From: Glossina fuscipes
Lineage: Eukaryota > Arthropoda > Insecta > Diptera > Glossinidae
Reading direction: 5' to 3'
Assembly (NCBI RefSeq): GCF_014805625.2
Contig: NW_023998464.1
Coordinates: forward strand, 2,445,622 to 2,509,621
DNA length: 64,000 nt
The notes beneath the pieces are model-generated. The model was not told where the DNA came from and ran no database searches. It worked only from the letters and a program-made list of their open reading frames with translations. A program made the translations under genes and the position numbers. This document shows positions 1 through 9,504 of this stretch, in pieces (the stretch's first letter is position 1; each line of letters starts with the position of its first letter).

Positions 1-410
1 GGAAAGGAAAATCGATGTCGATTAGCTAACATCCGTACACCTCATCCCCACCCAGCCTTGGTCTGTCTAGTACTACGGGCAACATTTTAGTTTTAATATT
101 TTCGTAAACTATACCTTCGAATACTTTTAATACGATTGTTCTACTGCTTTATTCTTTGCAGTTTTTCTTTTTTTCGCCATTTTCGCTTTAATTTTTTTGT
201 ACAAACAATCACATACTGGATATCTTTCAACTTGGTTTACTTCGTTAAATGCTGGCAAATTAAAATCGCATGTTTTTAATTGAAGTTTACTCAATATTAC
301 GTGAATTTAATGTATGTATAGAGGAAATTATTTAACTGCAATCATACGCCCCTCTACACATAAGTAAACATGCTCGATAAAGGTATGTGAAAAAAATGGA
401 ATCTATATAC
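1..410. other. AT-rich sequence, nothing recognised
   Basis: I see no open frame with recognisable protein similarity, no RNA gene and no repeat that matches other parts of the window. It could be an intron or intergenic DNA. Confidence 0.5.
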
Positions 411-415
411 AAAAA

Positions 416-515
416 TATTATTATTGTTATTATTATTTTAATTTTAAACTAATGAAATAAATTCTTAGACTAAAAAAATACATTAAGCACTAGCAACACA
501 GGCTATCGGCTCTAG
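416..515 (-). repeat. tRNA-derived SINE, 5'-truncated copy
   Basis: Read on the minus strand, this holds the 3' half of the SINE better preserved at 44.4-44.58 kb: GAGCCGATAGCC, then a GCTAGTGCTT segment, TTAGTCTAAGAATTTATT, and a tail of TAA/TAT trinucleotides. The tRNA-like head with the A and B boxes is missing. Identity is by comparison within the window only. Confidence 0.6.
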
Positions 516-811
516 TTTAAATAAATGTACATTAGATAATGAGCTTAGTAGTATTAATAAAGTAATATACTGAATTGATATTCTGTTCTGAAGATGATTG
601 TAGAATGTCCAAAGCGCTAATCGTTCCCAATGCAATACTTCTAGCCAAAGAAAAGTTAAAGGTTTATTTTTGTATATTCATAAAAATTAATCAAACGAAG
701 TTTATATATAAAATACTATTATGTTCCCAAAAAAAGGCGACTTTTTGTTTGGAATTTTTCGCCCATCAAATATTATTGTATTTCTTTTTTTCTTTTTTTT
801 TTTTCTAATAG

Positions 812-929
812 AAACCGTCAATGGATCAGAATATATTGGCCTAGAAGAACGATAAGAAGAGACGTTCAAATTTATAAAGCGGCAAGTCGACGGTCTTGGG
901 CCATTCTAACAAAGAAGGATTTAAAATAA
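812..929 (+). CDS. possible last coding exon of an unidentified gene
   Basis: A long pyrimidine tract (about 780-808) is followed by an acceptor AG at 810-811. One frame from 813 stays open for 38 codons to a TAA at 927-929; the peptide is basic and tryptophan-rich (starts NRQWIRIYWP, ends LTKKDLK). AATAAA lies at 925-930, overlapping the stop, and a second AATAAA at 988-993. I do not recognise the peptide, no upstream exon was found in the window, and the other two frames close sooner. It could be chance. Confidence 0.25.
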
Positions 930-1426
930 AACTTTGCATTATTTTGTGAACCCAATCTTGCGTTAGTAAATATTAAAGAGTACTGACAATAAAGCCTTAC
1001 CTAAATTAAACGGATATTTGTGCTTTCTTTCTTTATCAATAATTGCGTATCAACAATGCAGCTAAACAGAGACCGTAGGTGGATGGGTAGGGCGCAGACT
1101 AGGTTTGGGTATAAAATCATCCTTACACGGTTAGCTAAGTAAGCTTTGCCTGTCCACTCTTAAGGATAATAACGACACATTTATTCTTCCTTGTTGACTA
1201 TAACAGTCTGTGGTTAGGTCCGACGAGCCTAATCAACTCGCCCATCATTATCAACCAATCTAGCTTTCCGTGACACACGTAGATATTCGAAGTAATCTGC
1301 GTTTTAGTAAGTCTAGGCCAACCTGTTAGGTTTCTCTAGGATACTAGGTTGCCAAACCGAAGCAAGCAAATCACATTTTCATGTCTTCATTGAGCTACAT
1401 TTTACTGAAAATTTCAGAAAAGACTC

Positions 1427-1532
1427 TTTAATGACATTTTATATACTTTCGATCCGGAATTTCGCTATTTTAACAAAATGCTTACAACTGTTTACAACTG
1501 TTTAAGACAGTTTAATGACATTTTATATACTT
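1427..1532. repeat. 23-bp direct repeat about 83 bp apart
   Basis: TTAATGACATTTTATATACTTTC occurs at about 1427-1449 and again at about 1510-1532. A shorter duplication (TTACAACTGT) lies between them. This looks like a local tandem duplication; no function is evident. Confidence 0.6.
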
Positions 1533-1679
1533 TCTATCGCATGCCCTGTTCCACCAAGGATTAGGAGGGTAGGATTTTTTATAAGATTTTCATTTCAGAG
1601 GATTAGAAATAGACTGAGAATCTATCAAAGAAATTACCCGAAAATGGTAATTGAAATATAACAGACAGTATTGTTAATT

Positions 1680-2310
1680 AGAGAAAGTTCGATATACTTT
1701 GGAACATGGGTATGTGAGTGGCAGCGGGTAATAGGAAGGAAATGAAGACTAATTTCGACTGGACAGTAGCAAATATTTAAGGTGTCATTAAGAATCCTCC
1801 AGGTATTCAGAGTACTTAGATTAGATGTACAGATCGTAAGATTTATACAAGACGAGACAGAACCAAAATGAGTAGGGCCACCATTACTTACTAAAACTAA
1901 ATTGCTGCTTTCAAGAAAATCTTGAATTTGTCTGCTGCTTCAATTGGAGAAGCGACTACCCCAATAAACGTTGTGAGCATTAAAATCGACGGATCTGAAA
2001 GAAAATAGCCTGCTAATTGCAGAATCAGAAACGTTGCAGTAAGGTGGTGATCAAGGGTTCCCCAAAGGAAGTGTGAACGGTGCAGCTGCAAACTTCAATA
2101 GGTACACAATTTGCAAAATTAGAAGTACAAGAGAATGAAAGCTTGTTAGACACAAGGATCGCTTCACCATTGGAGCAACTGGAGACGCGATCAAATCTAA
2201 CTACGTTATACTTCTTAGTAGAAAAAAAAACCGTCAGGTTTACGAAAAGTTTCAGAAAGACGGGCCACGGAAATGTTATTACAATAAAATTATTGTTCAA
2301 GCTGTTTTAA
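1680..2310 (-). pseudogene. non-LTR retrotransposon ORF2 endonuclease remnant (I-clade-like)
   Basis: On the minus strand, broken frames spell the apurinic-like endonuclease domain of a LINE ORF2. The N-terminal part contains YNVVRFDRVSS and an ILVSNKL segment. After a frame change comes the core DFNAHNVYWGSRFSN, where the Asp-Phe-Asn-Ala-His catalytic motif is kept. A TGA follows, then QIQDFLESSNLVLVSNGG, PTHFGSVSS and a C-terminal segment resembling the usual SDHFPIEI block (here CYCPVEISLHF). The WGS and GGPTHF motifs are typical of I-clade elements. Stops, frameshifts and loss of the first ~70 residues (no ETW motif) make it non-functional. It lies directly 3' of the gag-like ORF1 remnant on the same strand, so the two are one element. 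No reverse transcriptase follows, so the 3' part is lost. Confidence 0.7.
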
Positions 2311-2368
2311 TTTATTACAAATACTAGTGCAATTACGTTGAACTATTTTCATTATTGGTTGAGAGAGA

Positions 2369-3380
2369 TTAGGAATACGAATCCGAAGAGGGTCGTTGGT
2401 TAAGAATACTCTTATGAAGGTCGCGTGATAAGCGGGGGGCGAAGTTAATAGTAGAATTTGATTTAGAGGACGACTTGATATTATGTAATTTTTGAATACG
2501 GTCAGAGATTTGAGATAAATTAGAGGATATGGTAGAATCAGAGATCATTTTGTGATCAGAAGGAACATTGTCTTTGACGAGCGTCACAGTCTCGGGATTT
2601 GAAGATTTTATATTGGAAGAGAAGATGGTGATTTCAGGAGTTCTCATGTTCTTGGTTGGGACTGAGACAGTAGACTCAGTGTTCGTTCGTTTGATTGTTG
2701 ATTGAGAAATCGATGGAGGCAACTTAGCAAAGCTCTCCAGAGAAATTGAAAAGTCTGGATTATTTGATGTGCGTAGGTGCTCTGACACAAAGAGTAAATT
2801 TGTAGTTTGGGACCTTCTGCTGTATCTTTTTTCGCCTTGGCAATATTCTTGTACGTTGGACTCTTGCAATTAATGCGTTTTCTAACATTTTAAGGACAAT
2901 TTGTGGAGCGATCGTCGCTTGCGCCGCAGGAAGCGCAGAGTGACTTTTGGCAAGAGCACATCTCACCAGTGTTGCCGCAACGTCAACTTTGTGGCATTAT
3001 AATATCCGCCTGACGTATGGTTTACCCGGCAGGTAATGCCTTCCAAACATATGTGGGAAGGTAAAACAGTCGCGAAAAAACTTATACGGACTGTGTGCAA
3101 AGGCACACGAGAGTTAAGAGATAAGAGATTTGGTCGAATTAGTGAAAGCGCATTACTTCCGCAACTTTGCAAAAGTCAGAGTAGCGGACTGAATTTGGGA
3201 AGATATTTCGGACAGGCATTTGAGTGAATTTCAAGTTTGGCAAAGTCAGAGGATCTAGAAGCAACCCCATTTTCAGGGAGTTCGGACGGGATGTAAACAT
3301 TATAAATATTGTTAAGTAAAGCGTTGGCGGCAATAGCGTCGCAGCCGAATCGGAGGATATCAATATAACTTTTTTGTTAG
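2369..3380 (-). pseudogene. non-LTR retrotransposon ORF1 (gag-like, zinc-knuckle) remnant
   Basis: Read on the minus strand, conceptual frames give a VRISFFATVLPSHICLEG block at about 3040-3095, the usual pre-zinc-knuckle segment of I-clade LINE ORF1 proteins. After a frame break come cysteine-rich knuckles (CGNTGEMCSC, then CASCGASDDRSTNC, then CINCKSP) at about 2850-2990. A 166-codon open stretch (2369-2869) follows, rich in Ser/Thr and resembling the disordered C-terminal tail of such proteins. In a live element this protein binds the RNA and forms the RNP. Several frame changes separate the pieces. The ORF2 endonuclease remnant lies just downstream. Confidence 0.65.
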
Positions 3381-3399
3381 AGACGAAAAAAATCTATAA

Positions 3400-4575
3400 A
3401 TTAGGGAATGATGATATAAATTTCGGCCAAGTTTGATTATTGGCAAAGCGTTTGTTCTGTTCTGGATAAATGCAATATACTGGTGTTAGCAAAAGCTTTG
3501 GCCATGGAGATTTTAATGTCCGCACTTTTGAGGATAAATATTCAAATAAGGAAATGGAAAGGAGGCAGAGCGTGTAGTAATGTTCTTTGAGTGAGATGAG
3601 CTCCGCAGTGGGATGTAACGTTGTTTCTTTTCCCAAAGTGCGATGTTTCACTTTTTCAGATACTTAAGGTGTTGTCTTCTTTTTATTATTTGGATATAAA
3701 GCACTTTTTGTATCAGCTACGTTGTACAAACAGTTACTTGTTTTGCTTATGTTTGAAAAGATATCGTATTGAATTTGAATTATTTTGGACATATAAGCCA
3801 CAAATCTATTGGCTTAGTCCACCTCTACTCTACTCTACTCAACAGACAAAAAAAAAACAAATTGAATTCAATTTTGCACAGGGTTTTTTATTACAGTTCA
3901 GCATAATATTTAAAATAATCGTAACCAACAAATAATACTTCTTCCTGATCCGCGAAAGAAATTGGTTTTTCAAAACAAAATTCCGGAACAACGCGTAGTC
4001 TTTTTCTGTTATTCAGCAAATTCGTCGATGGACTCAATGATTTTTTTTTCCTTGTTGAAGAAACCGAAATTAAAATTTTTCACTAAGAGGCTCAGCAGGT
4101 ATCAGCGTCTCCAGCTTTCCAATACTTCCATTACAATGCGTTAATGATTGCACGGAACATAAAAAACGATAGCCAAATTGACGTTTCGTTTGTTTGTATA
4201 AACGAAGTACATATGGTAAACAATAAGAAACATAAAAAATGAAACGAACAGAAAATTATGTAGAATTTGTGTCAGGATATATTTAGCTTAATTTAGCTTG
4301 ATATTTAAAAATATTGTATTTACTTTTACCAAATTTTTTTTCTTTTTCTTCACAATTCACAAATGTAATTTTGGACACACTTTACGTTTTTAAAGTTTTT
4401 GAAATAATAATTCATTTTTTAACAGATATTTATATTTTACTTTCGCAGCTGCAAACGCAACTCTGAAAGAGAGTTTAATTTCTTCTCCGCGATAGCAATT
4501 TTATTATCCCCAGATTTGACCTAACTGAGAGAGCGCAGTATTATAGAGATCTAAAGCATTATCTGCTAAACTCAA
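3400..4575. other. unassigned AT-rich DNA
   Basis: Short open frames here (for example 3394-3651 minus and 3621-3935 plus) have no recognisable similarity and an amino-acid make-up expected of AT-rich noncoding DNA. The minus-strand one could be the decayed 5' end of the LINE at 1.7-3.4 kb. Confidence 0.4.
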
Positions 4576-4580
4576 TTGAT

Positions 4581-4599
4581 AGTGTTGTTGTTGTTGTTG
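4581..4599. repeat. short (GTT)n microsatellite
   Basis: About six GTT units in a row. It lies in noncoding DNA and is only a local marker. Confidence 0.8.
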
Positions 4600-5384
4600 T
4601 ACTAACGGTTTAGAATTCAATCTTAAATTCTTTGCAAGTTTATGTCTGCAAAATCAAAATATAAATGGACGTTATCCTCATTAAAGTTATACCACAGCGC
4701 ATGACCTCTTATTATTCCATTCTATGAAGTAGTTATTCTTATTTGGAGTGAAATTGATAGCACTTTCTAACCATTTTGAAAGCTACACTTCCATAAGCGT
4801 ATTTGTTTACAATTGAGAATAATTGCATCTTTACGATAAGGCGGTGATATTGAAGTCGCTGAGAGTTTTTTGATTTTCTTATTTTCTTCGAAACTGTAAT
4901 CCAATTTTACTCGACTTCGCGTAACTCTACCCAATCATTCGGCACTGTCCTTATCGCCATCATCTTGACGATAATTGCCAGCAAATTTGTCAACATGATT
5001 AGATTCTCTTAGCGGTCATCGCATACTTCATTGTCGCCTGCTTACCTGATTACCGCCTAGATACGCGGTACTAATTTTTTTTAGCTACGTTTCATTTCGG
5101 GGTTTTTGGTCTTACGTGTTCACAACAGATGCGAAGTTATCTTTATCGTAGTTGTCGAATCAGGCGTAACCTAAATAGCTCAGGTTGGGATTATAAGAGA
5201 AATCATGCCTCTGTTTTCTAATTAACTAGATCAAATTGGACGGCATACATTGAAAACCATTTGATTGTGAGTTACGTATCGCTTTTCCCATTTGAAATTT
5301 AATTTGAAAAAATAAAAGACAGATTTGACGTTTGTTTGGTTACAAACAAATAGCATCGTACCGTGTTATTGCATTATATTTTGA

Positions 5385-5567
5385 TCCGTCTGAGCAGCCT
5401 AGTAGACAAAGATTTTCGACTAACAACTAAATGGTCGTGGGTTCAAATCTCAAGTGCGGTAGAGCTTAGACTTCTTCTATTCTGATAGCTCTAGATAGTG
5501 GTGGTTTTAGGACTTTAGTATTAGAATTTATTCTCTCGCTAAATTAATAATAATAATAATAACAATA
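5385..5567 (+). repeat. tRNA-derived SINE, near full length
   Basis: The plus strand shows an A-box-like segment (TCTGAGCAG, ~5389), a B-box-like GGGTTCAAATCTC (~5440-5452), the shared CAAGTGCGGTAGAGCTT downstream of it, a TTAGAATTTATTCTCTCGCT block and a (TAA)n tail at about 5545-5562. The same order appears on the minus strand at 44.4-44.58 kb, which shows a dispersed SINE family and not a tRNA gene: the cloverleaf arms do not pair well and the shared sequence runs far beyond 73 bp. Confidence 0.75.
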
Positions 5568-5569
5568 TA

Positions 5570-6320
5570 TTATGTTTTCAATTCTTAGAAAAGCTTTATA
5601 TTGGGGAGCTGAAGTTTGAACCTTATATCTCTTTATTAATATTTCACATATTTAAAAATTAACATATAAATTTACCAAAAAAGAATGTGTAGTGTTTTAA
5701 AAACAATTGCAAATTAAATTGTGTGTTATATAAATAAGACCCAGCTGCATAATTATCACAAAACATCTTAAGGCGGATCTATTCTTTATATCTTCTATTT
5801 CGATGCAATTCAGTTTGAAAACGTAAAAGATACGCCGGTTCTTATTCCCTTATTTATTCACCTCAATTGGGAGGGGAGGGCTCTGGCAAAAGGTCAAAGT
5901 AAGTTACGCAAGCATAAGTCACTACTCGCCATCCATTGATAGCATCCAGACCCGAATAAATCAAAAATAAGGCCTAAACGGATCACCGGAGGTATGTAGG
6001 TTCTCCTTCAACCATAACTCGCACCACTTTTCTTTAAAACGTATTCTAATGCCGCTTTTGCAAATATCCACATGCAACGATATATACATATTTTTATACA
6101 CATCGTCCATAAATATACGAAATCACTTACTCACACAACTTCGCGCAGCAGAATTGAAGAGTCTTGCAGAGTCCATCTCCATCTTAGAAGATTTCTTTCT
6201 TTGAATTTATCTCTAAACAGTCTACATCAGAGAACTTTTCTCGTACCTTTTTATTATAAAAAAATCTTGAAAATAAAATCTACCTAACGCCAACACAATT
6301 AGTGCCCTAAATTTCATTCA
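5570..6320. other. unassigned region upstream of Cdk8
   Basis: No coding similarity was seen. The 3' part is likely to contain the Cdk8 promoter. A splice-donor-like GTGAGTAAG at about 6345 and an AG just before the Cdk8 start would allow a short 5'-UTR intron, but that is inference from splice-like motifs only. Confidence 0.35.
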
Positions 6321-6509
6321 TTGTGATTGTCGACCGCAAAACTTTGTGAGTAAGTTAGAAAGTAAAATTAAAAAAATGGGTAGATGGCAGCTTTACTGTA
6401 AGAACGTATGTTAGACAGTAACTCAATTTTTTTGGTGTACTACAAAATATAAACAAAATAATTTAAATTTGTTATAATATATTGTTCTACTAATGCAAAG
6501 AGAATCAGA

Positions 6510-7925
6510 ATGGATTATGACTTTAAAATGAAAACACAAAAGGAACGCACAAAAGTTGAGGACCTTTTCAACTATGAGGGCTGTAAAGTGGGTCGAGGCA
6601 CCTACGGTCATGTATATAAAGCAAAGTGGAAAGAGACTTCGGACGGTAAAGAGTATGCTTTGAAGCAAATTGATGGTACCGGTTTGTCTATGTCAGCATG
6701 CCGCGAGATTGCTTTACTTCGGGAACTAAAGCATCAAAATGTCATCACACTGATAAGAGTTTTTCTTTCACATACCGACCGCAAAGTATTCTTGTTAATT
6801 GATTATGCAGAACACGATTTGTGGCATATTATAAAATTTCATCGTGCAGCAAAGGCGGCTAAAAAGCAGGTGGTAGTACCGCGGGGTATGGTAAAGAGCC
6901 TATTATATCAAATTTTGGATGGCATACATTATTTGCATAGTAATTGGGTTTTACATCGAGATCTCAAACCTGCCAATATATTAGTGATGGGTGATGGCCC
7001 AGAGAGAGGAAGGGTTAAAATCGCTGATATGGGCTTTGCTCGTTTATTTAATGCTCCTCTAAAGCCTTTAGCAGATTTGGATCCTGTAGTGGTAACCTTT
7101 TGGTATCGTGCACCCGAATTATTGTTGGGTGCACGTCATTACACTAAGGCTATCGATATCTGGGCAATAGGATGCATTTTCGCCGAACTACTTACATCGG
7201 AACCTATTTTTCACTGCCGTCAGGAAGATATAAAAACTAGTAATCCCTATCACCATGATCAATTAGACCGCATATTTAACGTAATGGGATTTCCGCAAGA
7301 CAAAGACTGGGAGGATATTAAAAAGATGCCTGAACACCACACCTTGACAAAAGATTTTAAAAGATCTTCGTACTCAACTTGTTCTTTGGCCAAATACATG
7401 GATCGTCATAAAATTAAGCCAGATAGCAAAGCATTCCATTTATTGCAAAAGTTATTGTTAATGGATCCTAATAAACGCATTACTTCAGAACAAGCTATGC
7501 AAGATCCATATTTTCAAGAGGAGCCTCTACCCACACAAGATGTATTTGCTGGCTGCCCGATACCTTACCCAAAAAGGGAGTTCCTTACTGATGACGACCA
7601 AGAAGACAAATCAGACAATAAACGTCAGCAACAACAACAGCAGCAGCAGCAACAACAGCAACAACAACAACAGCAACAACAACAACAGCAACAACAACAC
7701 CATGAACCGAATGCGAAACGAGTGCGCCTTTCGGGTCCCGGAGGAGCACCACAACAGCAACAGCAGGTGCACCCGCAGCAGCAACAAGATTTCCACCATC
7801 AACAACAGCAACAGGCAGCTGCCGCTGCCGCTGTTGTCGCGCAACAACAGCAACAACAGCAAGCTGCGGCTGCTCAGCAAATGATGTTCAACCAACAGCA
7901 ACAGAATTTTCAGCAACGTTTTTAA
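6510..7925 (+). CDS. Cdk8: cyclin-dependent kinase 8 (Mediator kinase)
   Basis: A complete 471-residue kinase in one exon. Cdk8 pairs with Cyclin C, Med12 and Med13 in the nuclear Mediator kinase module; it phosphorylates RNA polymerase II CTD, transcription factors and Mediator subunits, and controls Mediator-polymerase contact. Visible motifs: glycine loop [11 protein letters not shown] (29-39), catalytic-site Lys in YALKQI, C-helix SMSACRE (the CDK8/19 counterpart of PSTAIRE), HRDLKPAN catalytic loop, and DMG in place of DFG ([12 protein letters not shown]), a hallmark of CDK8/19. The activation segment lacks the usual phosphorylated Thr ([18 protein letters not shown]). The C-terminal tail has long CAA/CAG-coded glutamine tracts around 7626-7700 and further poly-Q/poly-A to the end. 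The start fits: A at -3 and G at +4 (CAGAATGG), and [10 protein letters not shown] is the family N-terminus. The kinase domain is nearly identical to the Drosophila protein as I remember it, and no frame break is seen. Confidence 0.97.
   Translation: MDYDFKMKTQKERTKVEDLFNYEGCKVGRGTYGHVYKAKWKETSDGKEYALKQIDGTGLSMSACREIALLRELKHQNVITLIRVFLSHTDRKVFLLIDYAEHDLWHIIKFHRAAKAAKKQVVVPRGMVKSLLYQILDGIHYLHSNWVLHRDLKPANILVMGDGPERGRVKIADMGFARLFNAPLKPLADLDPVVVTFWYRAPELLLGARHYTKAIDIWAIGCIFAELLTSEPIFHCRQEDIKTSNPYHHDQLDRIFNVMGFPQDKDWEDIKKMPEHHTLTKDFKRSSYSTCSLAKYMDRHKIKPDSKAFHLLQKLLLMDPNKRITSEQAMQDPYFQEEPLPTQDVFAGCPIPYPKREFLTDDDQEDKSDNKRQQQQQQQQQQQQQQQQQQQQQQQQHHEPNAKRVRLSGPGGAPQQQQQVHPQQQQDFHHQQQQQAAAAAAVVAQQQQQQQAAAAQQMMFNQQQQNFQQRF
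7626..7914 (+). repeat. CAA/CAG polyglutamine tracts in the Cdk8 tail
   Basis: Mixed CAA and CAG codons encode about 24 consecutive Gln (7626-7698). Shorter Gln and Ala runs follow to the C-terminus. The mixing of the two codons should make the tract less slippery than pure CAG. Antisense and shifted frames across it are open only because of the repeat. Confidence 0.9.
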
Positions 7926-8033
7926 AGTCTTTAATTAGGGCAACACTGCCAGACAATTATCTGCATTTTCTTGTAAAAATTAGTTTTTGTTATATATTAA
8001 GTATGTAATTATAAGTGCTTTGACTGGTAATTT

Positions 8034-8039
8034 AATAAA
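8034..8039 (+). terminator. Cdk8 polyadenylation signal
   Basis: AATAAA lies 109 bases after the Cdk8 stop, followed within about 30 bases by a GT-rich stretch (TTGTTGTTGTG), the expected downstream element. This predicts a 3' UTR of about 130 nt. Confidence 0.75.
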
Positions 8040-8133
8040 CATTATTGGAATGTACTTGTTGTTGTGAGATGTTTTGCAGTAAAATTGGGAGCAAAAATTC
8101 AACCGCCTTTTCAGTTACTGAAACTTGATAGTA

Positions 8134-8332
8134 TATCTTAAGGGCATATATTTGCCAGCAGATACCTGGAGCCGACCTTCCCGAAAGCAGAGGTGCACGG
8201 GGTGCTCCAGCAAGCCTTCGACATCTACGCGGCTATAAAGCAACATATGGTGGAGCGGGACTTCGGCAAGCGCATACAGGCAACTGTGGGTGGCATGGCT
8301 AGCCTTCTTCAAGGAAGCAGGCTCCTGTAGCA
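8134..8332 (+). other. GC-richer coding-like island, unidentified
   Basis: The plus frame from about 8142 (after a TAA) to a TAG at 8327-8329 stays open for about 60 codons. It uses mostly C or G at third positions, unlike the AT-rich DNA around it. The peptide includes RYLEPTFPKAEVHG and HMVERDFGKRIQATVGG. I do not recognise the family. A minus-strand frame is also open (8115-8354), but its composition looks like a shadow. It may be an exon of an unknown gene, a gene fragment or a transposon piece. Confidence 0.3.
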
Positions 8333-8739
8333 GCGACGAAAGCCATAGAATCAACTTACTGGGATAAATATTGTTCGTACTCTTAACAGGGAAAAGCCAG
8401 AGCGAATCATTGGATAAAAATGTTACCTCATTCTAAGGTAATTATAATATTATTTAGGTAGACTTATAAATTGCTTATTTACTTTCTTCTATTTTAGAAT
8501 AGAATAAAAACACCTCTCCGTTCATCGCCTTATATACATGAAGATTCGGTGTATTCCAAAAGCAAGTTTGCGTTTATCTTTGCATATTATGTACAATTTA
8601 TTACTTTCTTTTTATTTAATTATAGGTTGAAAAACAAGCATACGCCTCAATACTCAAGAAAATTAAGAAATCGAAGATTCTACATGTAACGACTTATCAA
8701 GAATAGTTTTCATTTATGCTTAACATTGCTTAACAATAT

Positions 8740-8925
8740 TTAATTTTGACATGGTTAACAATGCTTAACAATATTTAACAACCATTTGTACCTGAACGAG
8801 GTTTGGCTTTTGGTATGTTATAACATATAGTGTGAAATTATCTAAAAATTATCTAAGAAAAATTAGCAAAAGCCGTCGGCAAAACAACGGACCAAATTAT
8901 CTAAGAAAAATTAGCAAAATTAGCA
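8740..8925. repeat. local direct duplications
   Basis: A segment like GCTTAACAATATTTAA occurs twice near 8720-8780. ATTATCTAAGAAAAATTAGC occurs twice near 8850-8920. These look like simple local duplications in noncoding DNA. Confidence 0.55.
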
Positions 8926-9027
8926 GTATAATAATAGGAAATGTATGTAGAATATTTGGTTTGGAAATGCCGGCACAAATTCCAGATGAAGCCACCTGAG
9001 CATCTACTGCACATCTAATTCCCATTC

Positions 9028-9228
9028 ATTATAGCTCCTAATTCCCAATTATAGAATTCTTCCTCTTGTTCATAATTCACAATTATATAATTTTATAATT
9101 CTTCCTCTTCCACATAGTTCACAATTATATGATTTTACAATTCTTCCTCTAGCTCATAATTCACAATTATATAATTTTACAATTCTTCCTCTTGCTCATA
9201 ATTCACAATTATATAATTTTACATTTTT
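9028..9228. repeat. 42-bp minisatellite, about 4.7 copies
   Basis: A unit of exactly 42 bp recurs: the segment CATAATTCACAATTAT (or the variant CATAGTTCACAATTAT) starts at 9071, 9113, 9155 and 9197, each followed by an AATTTTACAATTCTTCCTCT block. A diverged first copy begins near 9028. The unit is AT-rich, has no open frame and lies between Cdk8 and the LINE fragments. Confidence 0.9.
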
Positions 9229-9504
9229 TATATTAATATATATTATATATTAATAATAAACTAATAAAAAACATTCGATAGAAAACAATTTTTATTTTTT
9301 TGGATATTTATCTTAGTACAATCTGTATTTGTCCTAAAGTACACAAACATACACATGCAACTTGAAAAAATTTATTGTTGCACATATTGGTATATGAAAC
9401 CATAAACACGACATAACGACGACGACGAAGTCATTTTTTTATATACTTTTTAAAAACTTTCTATATCTATTTTACATTTGATCATAATTCAGTTCAATAC
9501 AATC

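Noticed and set aside
5385..5460. Possible tRNA gene
   Set aside because: The B box is tRNA-like, but stems do not pair well and the same sequence with a long 3' extension and TAA tail recurs elsewhere, so it is a SINE.
6423..6668. 81-codon minus-strand ORF at the Cdk8 start
   Set aside because: It lies antisense to the conserved kinase N-terminus and has no similarity.
7540..7916. Open frames in other frames and on the minus strand across the Cdk8 C-terminus
   Set aside because: They exist only because CAA/CAG repeats read as poly-Asn, poly-Ser or poly-Leu in other frames; Cdk8 explains the region.
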